Source of the DNA: Variovorax gracilis
GTDB lineage: Bacteria > Pseudomonadota > Gammaproteobacteria > Burkholderiales > Burkholderiaceae_C
Direction: 5' to 3'
DNA: 64,000 bases
Assembly: GCF_030317115.1 (NCBI RefSeq)
Contig: NZ_JASZYF010000031.1
Location: forward strand, 1 to 64,000
In this document: positions 1-8,045 of the stretch, one piece after another
How positions within the stretch are numbered: the first letter of the stretch is position 1
How the letters are laid out: every line of letters begins with the position of its first letter
Position numbers and translations under genes: made by a program
The notes under the pieces: generated by a model
Seen by the model: only the letters and a program-made list of their open reading frames with translations
What the model was told of the DNA's origin: nothing
The model's database searches: none

Positions 1-676
1 GAGCGTGGTGAGCGTGGATGCCAGCGGCGTGCCGCGCTATGCCTTCCACGGCAACGGCGCGGCCGATCGTCAGATCACGCACGACACGCTGCCCGCCTTG
101 CCGCCGGCCACTCGGGTGCTGCAGTTCGGGTCCTATGCGCTGGCGGTCGAGCCCGTGGGGAGTGCCCTGCGCGCCCTGGCCGCACGCGAGCGCGAACGGC
201 GGCTGATCGCCTACGACCCCAACGTGCGCCTCAACGTCGAGCCTGACCTGGCGCACTGGCGCGTGGTGGTCGAGCAGATGGTGTCGATCGCGCACCTGGT
301 GAAGGTGAGCGACGAAGACCTGGGCTTGCTCTACCCGTCGGAAACGCCGGAGCAGGTCGCTGCCCGCTGGCTCGCGCAAGGCGCCGCGCTGGTGGCGGTG
401 ACGCGCGGGCGCCACGGCGCGAGCGCGTGGACCCGGACTGCGCAGGCAAATGTGCCATCGCCCGAGACCAAGGTGGTCGACACGGTCGGCGCGGGCGACA
501 CCTTCCAGGCGGCGCTGCTGACCTGGCTGGACGAGCACGACGCGCTCACGCCGGATGCGTTGTCGGCACTGGACAGCGCATCGCTGGGCGCCCTGCTCCG
601 ATTTGCAGCGCGAGCGGCGGCCATCACGTGTTCGCGGCGGGGTGCGGATATGCCTCGGCGGGCCGAACTCGGGTGA
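1..676 (+). CDS. PfkB-family carbohydrate kinase (fructokinase-like), 5' end outside window
   Basis: The C-terminal part of a ribokinase/PfkB sugar kinase, which transfers the gamma-phosphate of ATP to a sugar hydroxyl in the cytoplasm. About 223 residues are visible; the reading frame is open to the window edge, so the N-terminus lies upstream. The PfkB signature DTVGAGDTF sits near visible residue 160-169; its second Asp (GAGD) is the family's catalytic base. The closing segment, with AAITCSRRGAD, matches the fructokinase-like branch. It converges on the MFS gene, with a 51-bp gap. The exact sugar cannot be read from the sequence; fructose is an inference. Confidence 0.85.
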   Translation, partial: SVVSVDASGVPRYAFHGNGAADRQITHDTLPALPPATRVLQFGSYALAVEPVGSALRALAARERERRLIAYDPNVRLNVEPDLAHWRVVVEQMVSIAHLVKVSDEDLGLLYPSETPEQVAARWLAQGAALVAVTRGRHGASAWTRTAQANVPSPETKVVDTVGAGDTFQAALLTWLDEHDALTPDALSALDSASLGALLRFAARAAAITCSRRGADMPRRAELG

Positions 677-727
677 TCGATCGGGACGACTGGCAGCGGA
701 TCAGGCAGCGCCAGGACTTGCGCCCGA

Positions 728-1915
728 TCAAGCCGAACTCGACTCGGGCGATTCCACCCTCTGCGCTCGCCATGCACAGAGACTGCCGACCGCAGCGAGC
801 ACCGTCGCCACCCCGAACATCGCCACATAGCCGAATCGCTGGGCGATCGCCCCACCCGCCAGCACACCGAGCACGCCGCCGAAGCCATAGCCGATCACCG
901 TGAACAGCGCCTGCCCGCGCCCGCGCAGCCGACCCGGGAAGTGGCGCGAGACCATCGCGATGCAGGTCGTGTGGTGCGCCGCGAACGACAGCGCGTGCAG
1001 CGCCTGCGCCACCACGAGCGCCCAGAGCCACTGCCCGCACCCGGCCGTGATGCCCATGCGCAACACCGCGGCAATGCCGCATAACAGAAGCCATCGCGAC
1101 ATCGCCATCAACCCCAGCAACCGCCCCTGGAGGAAGAACCACGCGATCTCGGCCACCACCGACAGCGCCCACAACAAGCCGATCGTGCCTTTGCCGTAGC
1201 CGAGCGAATCGAGGTACAGCGACAGGAATCCGTAGACCGCGAAATGCGCCATCACATGAAAGAACAGCGAGACGAAGAACCAGCGCACCGCCGGCACGCG
1301 CAGCACCGGGCCGATCGGCTCCCGGGCCTGCGCGTGGGCTGCCACCGGCTCGCGCACGTCGGGCAAGCGCAGTGTCGCGATCAGCACGACGGCGAGCGTG
1401 CCGCCGGCCCATGCCGGAAAGTGCCGCATGCCGAAACGCTCGAACCATTCGCCGGCGAAGAACACGGTGACGAGAAAGCCGGCCGAGCCCCACAGCCGGA
1501 TGCGCCCATAGCGACCCCAGTCTCCGGCGACCAGATGCGCCATCGCCGCTTCGGTCAGCGACATCATCGAGCTCGTGTGCGTAAACATCACGAGCAGCAC
1601 CAGCCCGAGCCACCAGGCGCCGCCGTTCCACCACAGCCCGAAAGACGACACGAGGGCCACGGCCGCGCTGAAGCGCAGCAGCTTCACGCGCTGGCCCGTG
1701 TGGTCGCTCAGCGCGCCCCACGCGTAGGGCGCGAAGACGCGCGTGATCGACTGCACCGACGTCAGCAGGCTGATGACGAAGATCGGCAAACCCAGTTCCT
1801 TCAGCCACAGCGGAAGGTATGGGTTGAAGAAGCCGATATGGGCGAAGTAGCTCGCCGACAGCGCCGCAAAGGCCAGCAGGTGGCCGCGGCCACCTGCCAC
1901 TTGCGGGGCGGACAC
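728..1915 (-). CDS. MFS transporter, 12-TM permease
   Basis: A 395-residue major facilitator superfamily permease of the inner membrane, rich in hydrophobic segments across its whole length. After the first helix (YFAHIGFFNPYLPLWL) comes a loop with ALSDHTGQR, the MFS loop 2-3 motif. The general shape resembles the nucleoside/phenylpropionate (MFS_1-like) branch; the substrate cannot be told. The start is GTG at 1915, overlapping the aroC stop by one base (TAGTG), so the two genes are probably co-transcribed with translational coupling. It converges with the kinase gene at its 3' end. Confidence 0.85.
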   Translation of the reverse strand: MSAPQVAGGRGHLLAFAALSASYFAHIGFFNPYLPLWLKELGLPIFVISLLTSVQSITRVFAPYAWGALSDHTGQRVKLLRFSAAVALVSSFGLWWNGGAWWLGLVLLVMFTHTSSMMSLTEAAMAHLVAGDWGRYGRIRLWGSAGFLVTVFFAGEWFERFGMRHFPAWAGGTLAVVLIATLRLPDVREPVAAHAQAREPIGPVLRVPAVRWFFVSLFFHVMAHFAVYGFLSLYLDSLGYGKGTIGLLWALSVVAEIAWFFLQGRLLGLMAMSRWLLLCGIAAVLRMGITAGCGQWLWALVVAQALHALSFAAHHTTCIAMVSRHFPGRLRGRGQALFTVIGYGFGGVLGVLAGGAIAQRFGYVAMFGVATVLAAVGSLCAWRAQRVESPESSSA

Positions 1916-3018
1916 TAGAGGAAGGACGCCTGGGGCGACGACGGATCTTGCGGCACGTTCACGTCACCGCATTGCGCGCGATTGCGCAGCGCGTGCTCCA
2001 TCACGACCAGCGCCAGCATTGCCTCGGCGATTGGCGTCGCACGGATGCCGACGCAGGGGTCATGGCGGCCCTTGGTCACGACTTCGACCGGCTGGTTGTT
2101 GACGTCGATGGACTGACGCGGGCTGATGATCGAGCTGGTCGGCTTGATCGCGATGCTCACTTCGAGATCCTGCCCCGTGCTGATGCCACCGAGCACGCCG
2201 CCCGCGTTGTTGCTCACGAAGCCCTCGGGCGTGATCGAGTCGCCATGCGTGGTGCCGCGCTGCGTGACGCTCGCGAAGCCGGCGCCGATCTCGACGCCCT
2301 TCACGGCATTGATGCCCATCATGGCCCAGGCGATGTCGGAATCCATCTTGTCGAAGAGCGGCTCACCAAGGCCGACGGGCACCTTGGACGCGGTCACGCG
2401 GATGCGTGCCCCACAGGAATCGCCCGCCTTGCGCAGCGCGTCCATGTAGGCCTCGAGCTCGGCGACGTCGGCCACGGGCGCGAAGAAGGGGTTGTTGGGC
2501 ACGTGGTCCCAGCTTTCGAAGGGGATCACGATGTCGCCGATCTGCGCCATGCAGCCGCGGAAGACGGTGCCGTACTTCTCGAACAGCCACTTCTTGGCGA
2601 CCGCGCCGGCAGCCACCATCGGCGCCGTCAGGCGTGCCGAAGACCGACCACCGCCGCGCGGATCGCGAATGCCGTACTTCTTGAAGTACGTGAAGTCGGC
2701 GTGCCCGGGGCGAAACTGCTGCGCGATCTGGCCATAGTCCTTGCTGCGCTGGTCGGTGTTCTGGATCAGCAACGCGATCGGCGTGCCGGTGGTCTTGCCT
2801 TCGTAGACGCCGCTGAGGATCTGCACCGCATCGGGTTCGTTGCGCTGCGTGACGTGGCGGCTGGTACCGGGGCGGCGGCGGTCGAGGTCGCCCTGGATGT
2901 CAGCCTCGCTGAGCGCCATGCCGGGCGGGCAGCCGTCGATGACGCATCCGATCGCGGGGCCATGGGATTCGCCGAAGTTGGTGACCGCGAAAAGGGTGCC
3001 GAAGGTGTTGCCGCTCAT
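1915..3018 (-). CDS. aroC: Chorismate synthase
   Basis: Catalyses the last shikimate-pathway step, 5-enolpyruvylshikimate-3-phosphate to chorismate, using reduced FMN. The 367-residue protein begins [10 protein letters not shown] and has the family blocks GESHGPAIG (about residues 16-24), [24 protein letters not shown] and RHDPC. The frame stays open far upstream, but ATG at 3018 gives the canonical N-terminus and length (E. coli about 361), so longer starts are rejected. The downstream MFS gene overlaps the stop by one base. Confidence 0.97.
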   Translation of the reverse strand: MSGNTFGTLFAVTNFGESHGPAIGCVIDGCPPGMALSEADIQGDLDRRRPGTSRHVTQRNEPDAVQILSGVYEGKTTGTPIALLIQNTDQRSKDYGQIAQQFRPGHADFTYFKKYGIRDPRGGGRSSARLTAPMVAAGAVAKKWLFEKYGTVFRGCMAQIGDIVIPFESWDHVPNNPFFAPVADVAELEAYMDALRKAGDSCGARIRVTASKVPVGLGEPLFDKMDSDIAWAMMGINAVKGVEIGAGFASVTQRGTTHGDSITPEGFVSNNAGGVLGGISTGQDLEVSIAIKPTSSIISPRQSIDVNNQPVEVVTKGRHDPCVGIRATPIAEAMLALVVMEHALRNRAQCGDVNVPQDPSSPQASFL

Positions 3019-3071
3019 GCGGGGGATTATCCCAACAAAGTCGCTTCCCCCTGGCGCGATCGGCGCGATCG

Positions 3072-3539
3072 TCAGTTGGCGTTCGCGCCGCCGAGAATTC
3101 CTTGCAGCTTCACCATCGAGCCGGTCCAGCCGTGGTTGTGCCCGTCGCGAGCGGCCTCGTCGAAGAAATCCTCGTGCTTCAGCGTCAGTTCGCTGCCGCG
3201 GCCGGCGGGCTCGATCAATACCGTGACCCTCGACACGCGCTCGGGCGTGGTAACCCACGACCAACTGAACACGAGCTTGCGGTCGGGCACGATCTCGCGG
3301 TAGAGGCCGCTGACCTCGTGCCGCTCGCCGTCGGCGGCGACCATCACGACACGAAAACCGCCGCCAATGCGCAAATCGACCTCGGCCACCGGCACCGAGA
3401 CGATCTCCTCGGGCCCGAACCACTGCTTCAAAGCTTGCGGCTCGGTCCACGCCCGCCAGACTTTATCGGGGGTAGCGTCGAAGCGGCGTCGGAGGGTGAG
3501 CGAGGGGCGCTCTTCGTCGCGGGTGGCTGGGCTCGCCAT
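3072..3539 (-). CDS. SRPBCC / AHSA1-like START-domain protein
   Basis: A 155-residue protein of the SRPBCC fold (activator of Hsp90 ATPase homologue 1-like, once called polyketide cyclase). Conserved features visible are [18 protein letters not shown] near residues 18-35, LKQWFGPE, the middle GGxFR strand, and [17 protein letters not shown] before the C-terminal helix. Such proteins bind small hydrophobic ligands and commonly follow an ArsR regulator, as here. The ATG at 3539 has a GGAGAC ribosome site that lies inside the upstream ArsR gene. The ligand is unknown. Confidence 0.85.
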   Translation of the reverse strand: MASPATRDEERPSLTLRRRFDATPDKVWRAWTEPQALKQWFGPEEIVSVPVAEVDLRIGGGFRVVMVAADGERHEVSGLYREIVPDRKLVFSWSWVTTPERVSRVTVLIEPAGRGSELTLKHEDFFDEAARDGHNHGWTGSMVKLQGILGGANAN

Positions 3540-3877
3540 GCGGTCTCCTCTTGGTGGTACAGGAAGCGGGCCAGCGCGTCGAGGCGGCCGGCCCAGAACC
3601 TTTCATAGCGCGACAACCACACGGCAGCCTCCTGCATCGGCTGGGGGGACAACTCGCATCGCACGATGCGGCCCTCCTTCGTGCGGGACACCAGGCCGGC
3701 GTTCTCGAGCACACGCAAGTGCTTCATGAAGCCGGTGAGCGACATGCCGTGCGGCTGTGCGAGTTCGGTCACGGTCAGCCCGCCCCCCTCCCCGAGTCGC
3801 TCGAGCACCGATCGGCGCGTCGAATCCGAGAGCGCGGCGAAGATGGCATCGAGCGTGCCGTCGTCAGAGTGAACCAT
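3428..3877 (-). CDS. ArsR-family winged-helix regulator
   Basis: A 149-residue ArsR/SmtB-type repressor of the subgroup paired with SRPBCC genes. The winged helix spans about residues 6-85, with [40 protein letters not shown] and the wing [13 protein letters not shown]. No metal-binding cysteine pair is seen, so a non-metal ligand is likely. The start is taken as ATG at 3877; a TTG at 3913 would add 12 residues. Oddly, the last ~37 codons overlap the start of the SRPBCC gene by 112 bp and read as a basic, low-complexity tail, whereas relatives usually stop near FLYHQEE. A lost stop codon is likely. Confidence 0.85.
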   Translation of the reverse strand: MVHSDDGTLDAIFAALSDSTRRSVLERLGEGGGLTVTELAQPHGMSLTGFMKHLRVLENAGLVSRTKEGRIVRCELSPQPMQEAAVWLSRYERFWAGRLDALARFLYHQEETAWRAQPPATKSAPRSPSDAASTLPPIKSGGRGPSRKL

Positions 3878-3986
3878 ACGGTTGAGTTTCGAAGCGCGGC
3901 AAGCCAATGTCAAGGCGATTCCGGGAACGGTTTATGCGTGCTGCGGCGCAGCATCCCACCTTCGAACTCTACCGAGGAGCGTGCAT

Positions 3987-4409
3987 ATGCTGGACCGAAC
4001 CGATACGAAGTTTTCCCACGTCAAGCAAGGCGACACCGAGTACGTCTCGGGCGGGTTGCGAGACTTCTTCCTCTACCGCGACCTTGGCATCGCCGAGGCC
4101 ACGAACGGCAAGGTGATCGCGCACCTCGTCAAGGCCAACATGGCACCGGAAACGGGCACCGGCTGGCACCGGCACGAGGCAGACTTTCAGATCGTCATCA
4201 TGGTGAAGGGCTGGGCCCGCTTCATGTACGAAGACAAGGAAACACTGGTCGAAGCCGGCGACGTGGTGCATCAGCGTCCCGGTATCCGGCACTTCCTTTT
4301 CGACTACTCGCCCGACATGGAGTACCTGGAGATCGTGTCGCCGGCGGACTTCAAGAGCGTCGACGTCGAGCCCGCCTGCGAGGTGCCATCCCCCACGCCT
4401 TGGAAGTAG
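3987..4409 (+). CDS. Cupin-domain protein
   Basis: A 140-residue single-domain cupin (small beta-barrel). Motif 1 is visible as GTGWHRHEADFQIVIMVKG (about residues 55-73), with His-His-Glu ligands that normally bind a divalent metal; motif 2 is around GDVVHQRPGIRHFLF (about 89-103). ATG at 3987 is preceded by AGGAG at the right distance; a longer frame upstream lacks a ribosome site and homology. It is divergent from the ArsR gene (109-bp gap). Its substrate or regulatory role is unknown; similar proteins are often annotated simply as cupin. Confidence 0.85.
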   Translation: MLDRTDTKFSHVKQGDTEYVSGGLRDFFLYRDLGIAEATNGKVIAHLVKANMAPETGTGWHRHEADFQIVIMVKGWARFMYEDKETLVEAGDVVHQRPGIRHFLFDYSPDMEYLEIVSPADFKSVDVEPACEVPSPTPWK

Positions 4410-4447
4410 GCAACTCGGTCGCGAATTCCAGCGAGAGGTGACTCACT

Positions 4448-4465
4448 CTTCAGTCTTTCTTGAAG
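4448..4465. promoter_or_regulatory. Candidate GbsR-type operator upstream of the regulator gene
   Basis: CTTCAGTCTTTCTTGAAG has perfect 5-bp outer arms (CTTCA/TGAAG). It agrees at 13 of 18 positions with the perfect palindrome at 11431-11448 in front of cydD. It ends 30 bp before the regulator's ATG at 4496, a normal place for an autoregulatory site. The match is seen in the sequence; binding is inference. Confidence 0.4.
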
Positions 4466-4495
4466 CTTCAGGCAATTCGGGCCGAAAATCCGGTG

Positions 4496-5068
4496 ATGCC
4501 TACCCAGTCGCTTCCTCCCCTCAACCGCCAGTTCGTCGCCCATTTCGGAGAAATGGGCAGCAAGTGGGGCATCAACCGCACCGTGGGCCAGATCTATGCG
4601 CTGATCTTCATCTCGGAGCGGGCGCTCAACGCGGACGAGATTGCCGAGTTGCTGGAGTTCTCACGCTCCAACGTGAGCATGGGCCTGAAGGAGCTGCAGG
4701 CGTGGCGGCTGGTGCGCCTGCGCCATCACCCGGGCGACCGGCGCGAGTATTTCGAGGCACCTTCCGACGTATGGGAGATTTTCCGCGTACTGGCCGAGGA
4801 ACGGCGCCGGCGCGAGATCGAGCCCACGCTGTCGATGCTGCGGATGGCGCTGCTCGAAGAACCCTCGTCCGACGAGGAACGCCATGCCCAGCAACGCATG
4901 CGCGAAATGCACGATCTCATCGACCGGCTCATGAAGTGGTTCGACGACGTGCAGCGCCTCGCCCCTGAGACCGCCATGCAACTCATGGGCATGGGCGCCA
5001 CCGTGACCCGGGTGCTCGGGCTCAAGGACCGGCTGACCGGCGCCAAGGAAAAGAAGCCGGCCTCGTAG
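4496..5068 (+). CDS. GbsR/MarR-family transcriptional regulator
   Basis: A 190-residue GbsR-type member of the MarR superfamily. The winged-helix DNA-binding part is in the N-terminal half (GQIYALIFISERALNADEIAELL, then FSRSNVSMGLKELQAWRLV as recognition helix and HHPGDRREYFEA as wing). The helical second half (RMREMHDLIDRLMKWFDDVQRL) should dimerise. ATG at 4496 is chosen; a TTG 36 bp upstream lies inside the candidate operator. The gene converges on cydX with a 2-bp gap, and the same palindrome family occurs at both ends of the cyd cluster, so it probably controls cytochrome bd expression. The inducer is not evident. Confidence 0.85.
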   Translation: MPTQSLPPLNRQFVAHFGEMGSKWGINRTVGQIYALIFISERALNADEIAELLEFSRSNVSMGLKELQAWRLVRLRHHPGDRREYFEAPSDVWEIFRVLAEERRRREIEPTLSMLRMALLEEPSSDEERHAQQRMREMHDLIDRLMKWFDDVQRLAPETAMQLMGMGATVTRVLGLKDRLTGAKEKKPAS

Positions 5069-5070
5069 CG

Positions 5071-5193
5071 CTACGGCTTGTTCAGTTTGTCTCGACGAAT
5101 GGCCTCGTCGTCCATCAGCTCGTACCACATCGCATTGAGCACGGCGAAGGTCGCGGCAAGGGGCAGTCCCAGGATCCAGGCGAAGTACCACAT
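5071..5193 (-). CDS. cydX: CydX, small subunit of cytochrome bd oxidase
   Basis: A 40-residue membrane protein. It begins MWYFAWILGLPLAATF and continues through a single transmembrane helix to a charged tail with DDEAIRRDKL. The N-terminal WYFxWxLG block is the CydX/YbgT signature. In E. coli CydX stabilises the CydAB haem centres. The gene lies 34 bp downstream of cydB on the same strand, exactly where cydX normally sits. Its stop is 2 bp from the convergent regulator gene. Confidence 0.93.
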   Translation of the reverse strand: MWYFAWILGLPLAATFAVLNAMWYELMDDEAIRRDKLNKP

Positions 5194-5227
5194 GAGTGAA
5201 ATCCTTGGTTGAATCTTGAAGAGTGGA

Positions 5228-6382
5228 TCAGTAGGCGTGGCCGCGGTCTTCGCTGATCGCGTCGGCGTCCACCTTGCCTCGGAGCACGTAGTAGACCCAG
5301 CTCGTGTAGGCCAGGATGATGGGAATGAAGATCGCTGTCACGACCAGCATGATGAACAGAGTCAGGTGGCTCGACGACGAGTCGAACACGGTGAGACTGG
5401 CGCGCGGATCGATCGACGAGGGCAGGATGAACGGGAACATCGAGACACCGACGCTGAGGATGATGCCGGCGATGCTCAGCCCGCTGGCCATCAAGGTCAG
5501 CATCTCGGCGCGCATGCGCAGTCCGAGCAGCGCGACGAGCGCGCCACCCAGCCCCAGCGCGGGGACAACATAGAGCCAGGGATACGCCGCGTAGTTGGTG
5601 AACCAGGCGTTCGCGTGCACTTCGACGGTTTTCAGCATGGGATTCGAAGGACCGTCAGGCGGCAATGAGCTCGTGACGCGATAGCCGTCCACGAACGACC
5701 ACAACATGAATCCGGCGAGCGCATAGAGGACGACCGTAGCCACTGCAGCAACGCTTCCGTAGGCACGCGCGCGCTGGGAGACAAGCCCCTGCGTCTTCAA
5801 TTGAAGCCAGGCGCTGCCGTGCATCACGAGCATGGCCACGGACACCAGCCCGCACAGCAAGGCAAACGGATTCAGCAGGCCGAAGAAGGAGCCGTCGTAG
5901 AAGATGTGCATGTCCGTCCCGAAGCGAAACGGCACGCCCCTGAGCACGTTGCCCATGGCCACGCCGAAAATCAGCGAGGGGACGAAACCACCGATGAACA
6001 GGGCCACGTCCCAGCGCGCCTTCCAGCTCGCGTCCTCGCGCTTGCCCCGGAACTTGAAGGCCACCGGGCGCAATATGAGTGCGACCAGGATCGCAAACAT
6101 TGCCAGGTAGAAGCCGGAGAACGAAACGGCATAGAGCTGTGGCCACGCCGCGAAGATCGCGCCGCCACCGAGGATCAGCCAGACCTGGTTGCCCTCCCAC
6201 ACGGGGCCGACGCTGTTGATGATCACGCGACGCTCGAGGTCGTTGCGTCCGGCAAAGGGCAGGAGCATGCCGGTGCCGAGGTCGAAGCCATCGGTCACGG
6301 CAAAGCCGATCAGCAGCACGCCGAGCAGCAGCCACCAGACGACGCGCAGGAATTCGTAGGAAAGCAGTGTGTGCAGGATCAT
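5228..6382 (-). CDS. cydB: Cytochrome bd ubiquinol oxidase subunit II
   Basis: A 384-residue integral membrane subunit II of the quinol:O2 oxidoreductase. It is structurally paired with CydA and helps hold haem d at high oxygen affinity. The N-terminal block WWLLLGVLLIGFAVTDGFDL and GRNDLERRVIINSVGPVWEG (about residues 46-65) are diagnostic, as is EGNQVWLILGGGAIFAAWP. Length matches E. coli CydB (379). It starts 16 bp after cydA and precedes cydX. About eight hydrophobic helices are expected and visible. Confidence 0.97.
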   Translation of the reverse strand: MILHTLLSYEFLRVVWWLLLGVLLIGFAVTDGFDLGTGMLLPFAGRNDLERRVIINSVGPVWEGNQVWLILGGGAIFAAWPQLYAVSFSGFYLAMFAILVALILRPVAFKFRGKREDASWKARWDVALFIGGFVPSLIFGVAMGNVLRGVPFRFGTDMHIFYDGSFFGLLNPFALLCGLVSVAMLVMHGSAWLQLKTQGLVSQRARAYGSVAAVATVVLYALAGFMLWSFVDGYRVTSSLPPDGPSNPMLKTVEVHANAWFTNYAAYPWLYVVPALGLGGALVALLGLRMRAEMLTLMASGLSIAGIILSVGVSMFPFILPSSIDPRASLTVFDSSSSHLTLFIMLVVTAIFIPIILAYTSWVYYVLRGKVDADAISEDRGHAY

Positions 6383-6398
6383 GGTCGTCGCTCCGGGT

Positions 6399-8009
6399 TC
6401 AGTCGGCGGAATGGGGCGTGATCCGAAGTGCGGCCAGCTCGGGGTCTGCTTCGGCGCGGTACACCGAGGGCGCGGGCACGGGATGTTCCTTGGGCCCCTT
6501 GCGGATCGCCTTGAGCATGAGCTTCATCTCGATCACGAAAAGGATCGTGTAGATCAGCACGAAGCCGAGGATCGTGATGAGCAAGGTGGTGGCGCCCAGG
6601 TTCGACACGGCCACGGCCGTAGGCAACACGCCTTCGATGACCCACGGCTGGCGCCCGACCTCGGCCACGATCCAGCCCAGCTCGGCGGCAAGCCACGGCA
6701 ACGGAATGGCAAAGACCGCCACCCTGAGAAGCCAGGGGTAAGCGTCGAGCTTGCGTCGCGCGGAGAGCACGAAGAAGGTGGCCGTGAGCACGATGAAGAA
6801 CATCCCGAGCCCCACCATGATGCGGAAGGACCAGTACAACTCCGCCACCGCCGGCACCGTGTCTTGGGCGGCCTGCGCAATCTGCTCGGGCGTCGCCTTG
6901 CGCGGATCGTCGACATAGCGCTTGAGAAGCAGCGCATAGCCCAGGGCGTGGCCGTTCTGCTCGAAGATGTTGCGGGCCGATTCCGGCACCGCGCCCGTGC
7001 TGCCGGCTTCGCGTATCTGCTGGAGGGCGTCGTAGGCCGAGATGCCGACTCGGATGTTCAGCTCGGCACGATGCACCAGGTCGTCGATGCCGGGGATCTC
7101 GGTGGTCAGCGAGCGCGTGCCGATCAGCCCCAGCAGCATCGGGATGTGAACGGCAAAATGCGTCTCGCGGGTCCGCTGGTCGGGGAAGCCGAAGGCAGTG
7201 AATGCGGCCGGCGCCGGTTCGGTCTTCCACATTGCTTCCAGTGCGGCGACCTTCATCTTCTGGTGTTCGGTGGAAAGGTAGCCGCTCTCGTCGCCCAGCA
7301 GCACCACCGAGAGGGAGGCTGCCAGGCCGAACGAAGCCGCTACCGTCATCGAGCGCTTCGCGAGCTGCAGATGGCGGCCCTTCAGCACGTACCAGGCGGA
7401 CACGCCTAGCACGAAGATGGCGGCCACCGTATAGCCCGCCGACACGGTGTGCACGAACTTCGCCTGCGCTACCGGATTGACCAGCACCGCGAAGAAGTCC
7501 GTCACCTCCATGCGCAGGGTCTGCGGATTGAAGGCCGCACCCACGGGGTTCTGCATCCAGCCATTGGCAATGAGGATCCACAGCGCCGAGAAGTTGGAGC
7601 CGATGGCCACCAGCCAGGTGACGATCAGGTGGGCCACCTTCGACATCTTGTCCCAGCCGAAGAAGAAGAGCCCGACGAAGCTCGCTTCGAGGAAGAAGGC
7701 CATCAACCCCTCGATGGCCAGCGGTGCGCCGAAAACGTCGCCCACGTAGTGGCTGTAGTAGCTCCAGTTCATGCCGAACTGGAACTCCATGACGATGCCG
7801 GTTGCCACGCCCATCGCAAAGTTGATGCCGAAGAGCACCCCCCAGAACTTGGTCATGTCGCGCCAGATGGTGCGGCCGGTCATCACGTAGACCGTCTCCA
7901 TGATCGCGAGGATCACGGCCAGGCCAATGGTCAGCGGGACAAACAGGAAGTGGTACAGCGCCGTGAGGGCGAACTGCAAGCGTGAGAGGGCGACGATGTC
8001 GAGGTCCAT
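6399..8009 (-). CDS. cydA: Cytochrome bd ubiquinol oxidase subunit I
   Basis: A 536-residue haem-bearing subunit I, which oxidises ubiquinol at the periplasmic side and reduces O2 to water at the haem b595/d site. LSRLQFALTALYHFLFVPLT near the N-terminus contains the conserved His ligand. The GRQPW motif is near residue 453. The long insert between about residues 270 and 370 means this is a long-Q-loop (E. coli-type) enzyme. Its ATG follows the cydC stop by 36 bp, and cydB follows by 16 bp. It is a typical microaerobic or stress-induced oxidase. Confidence 0.97.
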   Translation of the reverse strand: MDLDIVALSRLQFALTALYHFLFVPLTIGLAVILAIMETVYVMTGRTIWRDMTKFWGVLFGINFAMGVATGIVMEFQFGMNWSYYSHYVGDVFGAPLAIEGLMAFFLEASFVGLFFFGWDKMSKVAHLIVTWLVAIGSNFSALWILIANGWMQNPVGAAFNPQTLRMEVTDFFAVLVNPVAQAKFVHTVSAGYTVAAIFVLGVSAWYVLKGRHLQLAKRSMTVAASFGLAASLSVVLLGDESGYLSTEHQKMKVAALEAMWKTEPAPAAFTAFGFPDQRTRETHFAVHIPMLLGLIGTRSLTTEIPGIDDLVHRAELNIRVGISAYDALQQIREAGSTGAVPESARNIFEQNGHALGYALLLKRYVDDPRKATPEQIAQAAQDTVPAVAELYWSFRIMVGLGMFFIVLTATFFVLSARRKLDAYPWLLRVAVFAIPLPWLAAELGWIVAEVGRQPWVIEGVLPTAVAVSNLGATTLLITILGFVLIYTILFVIEMKLMLKAIRKGPKEHPVPAPSVYRAEADPELAALRITPHSAD

Positions 8010-8045
8010 GGGGTTCCTTTCGTGTTCTTGCGTATCGCTCGTATC

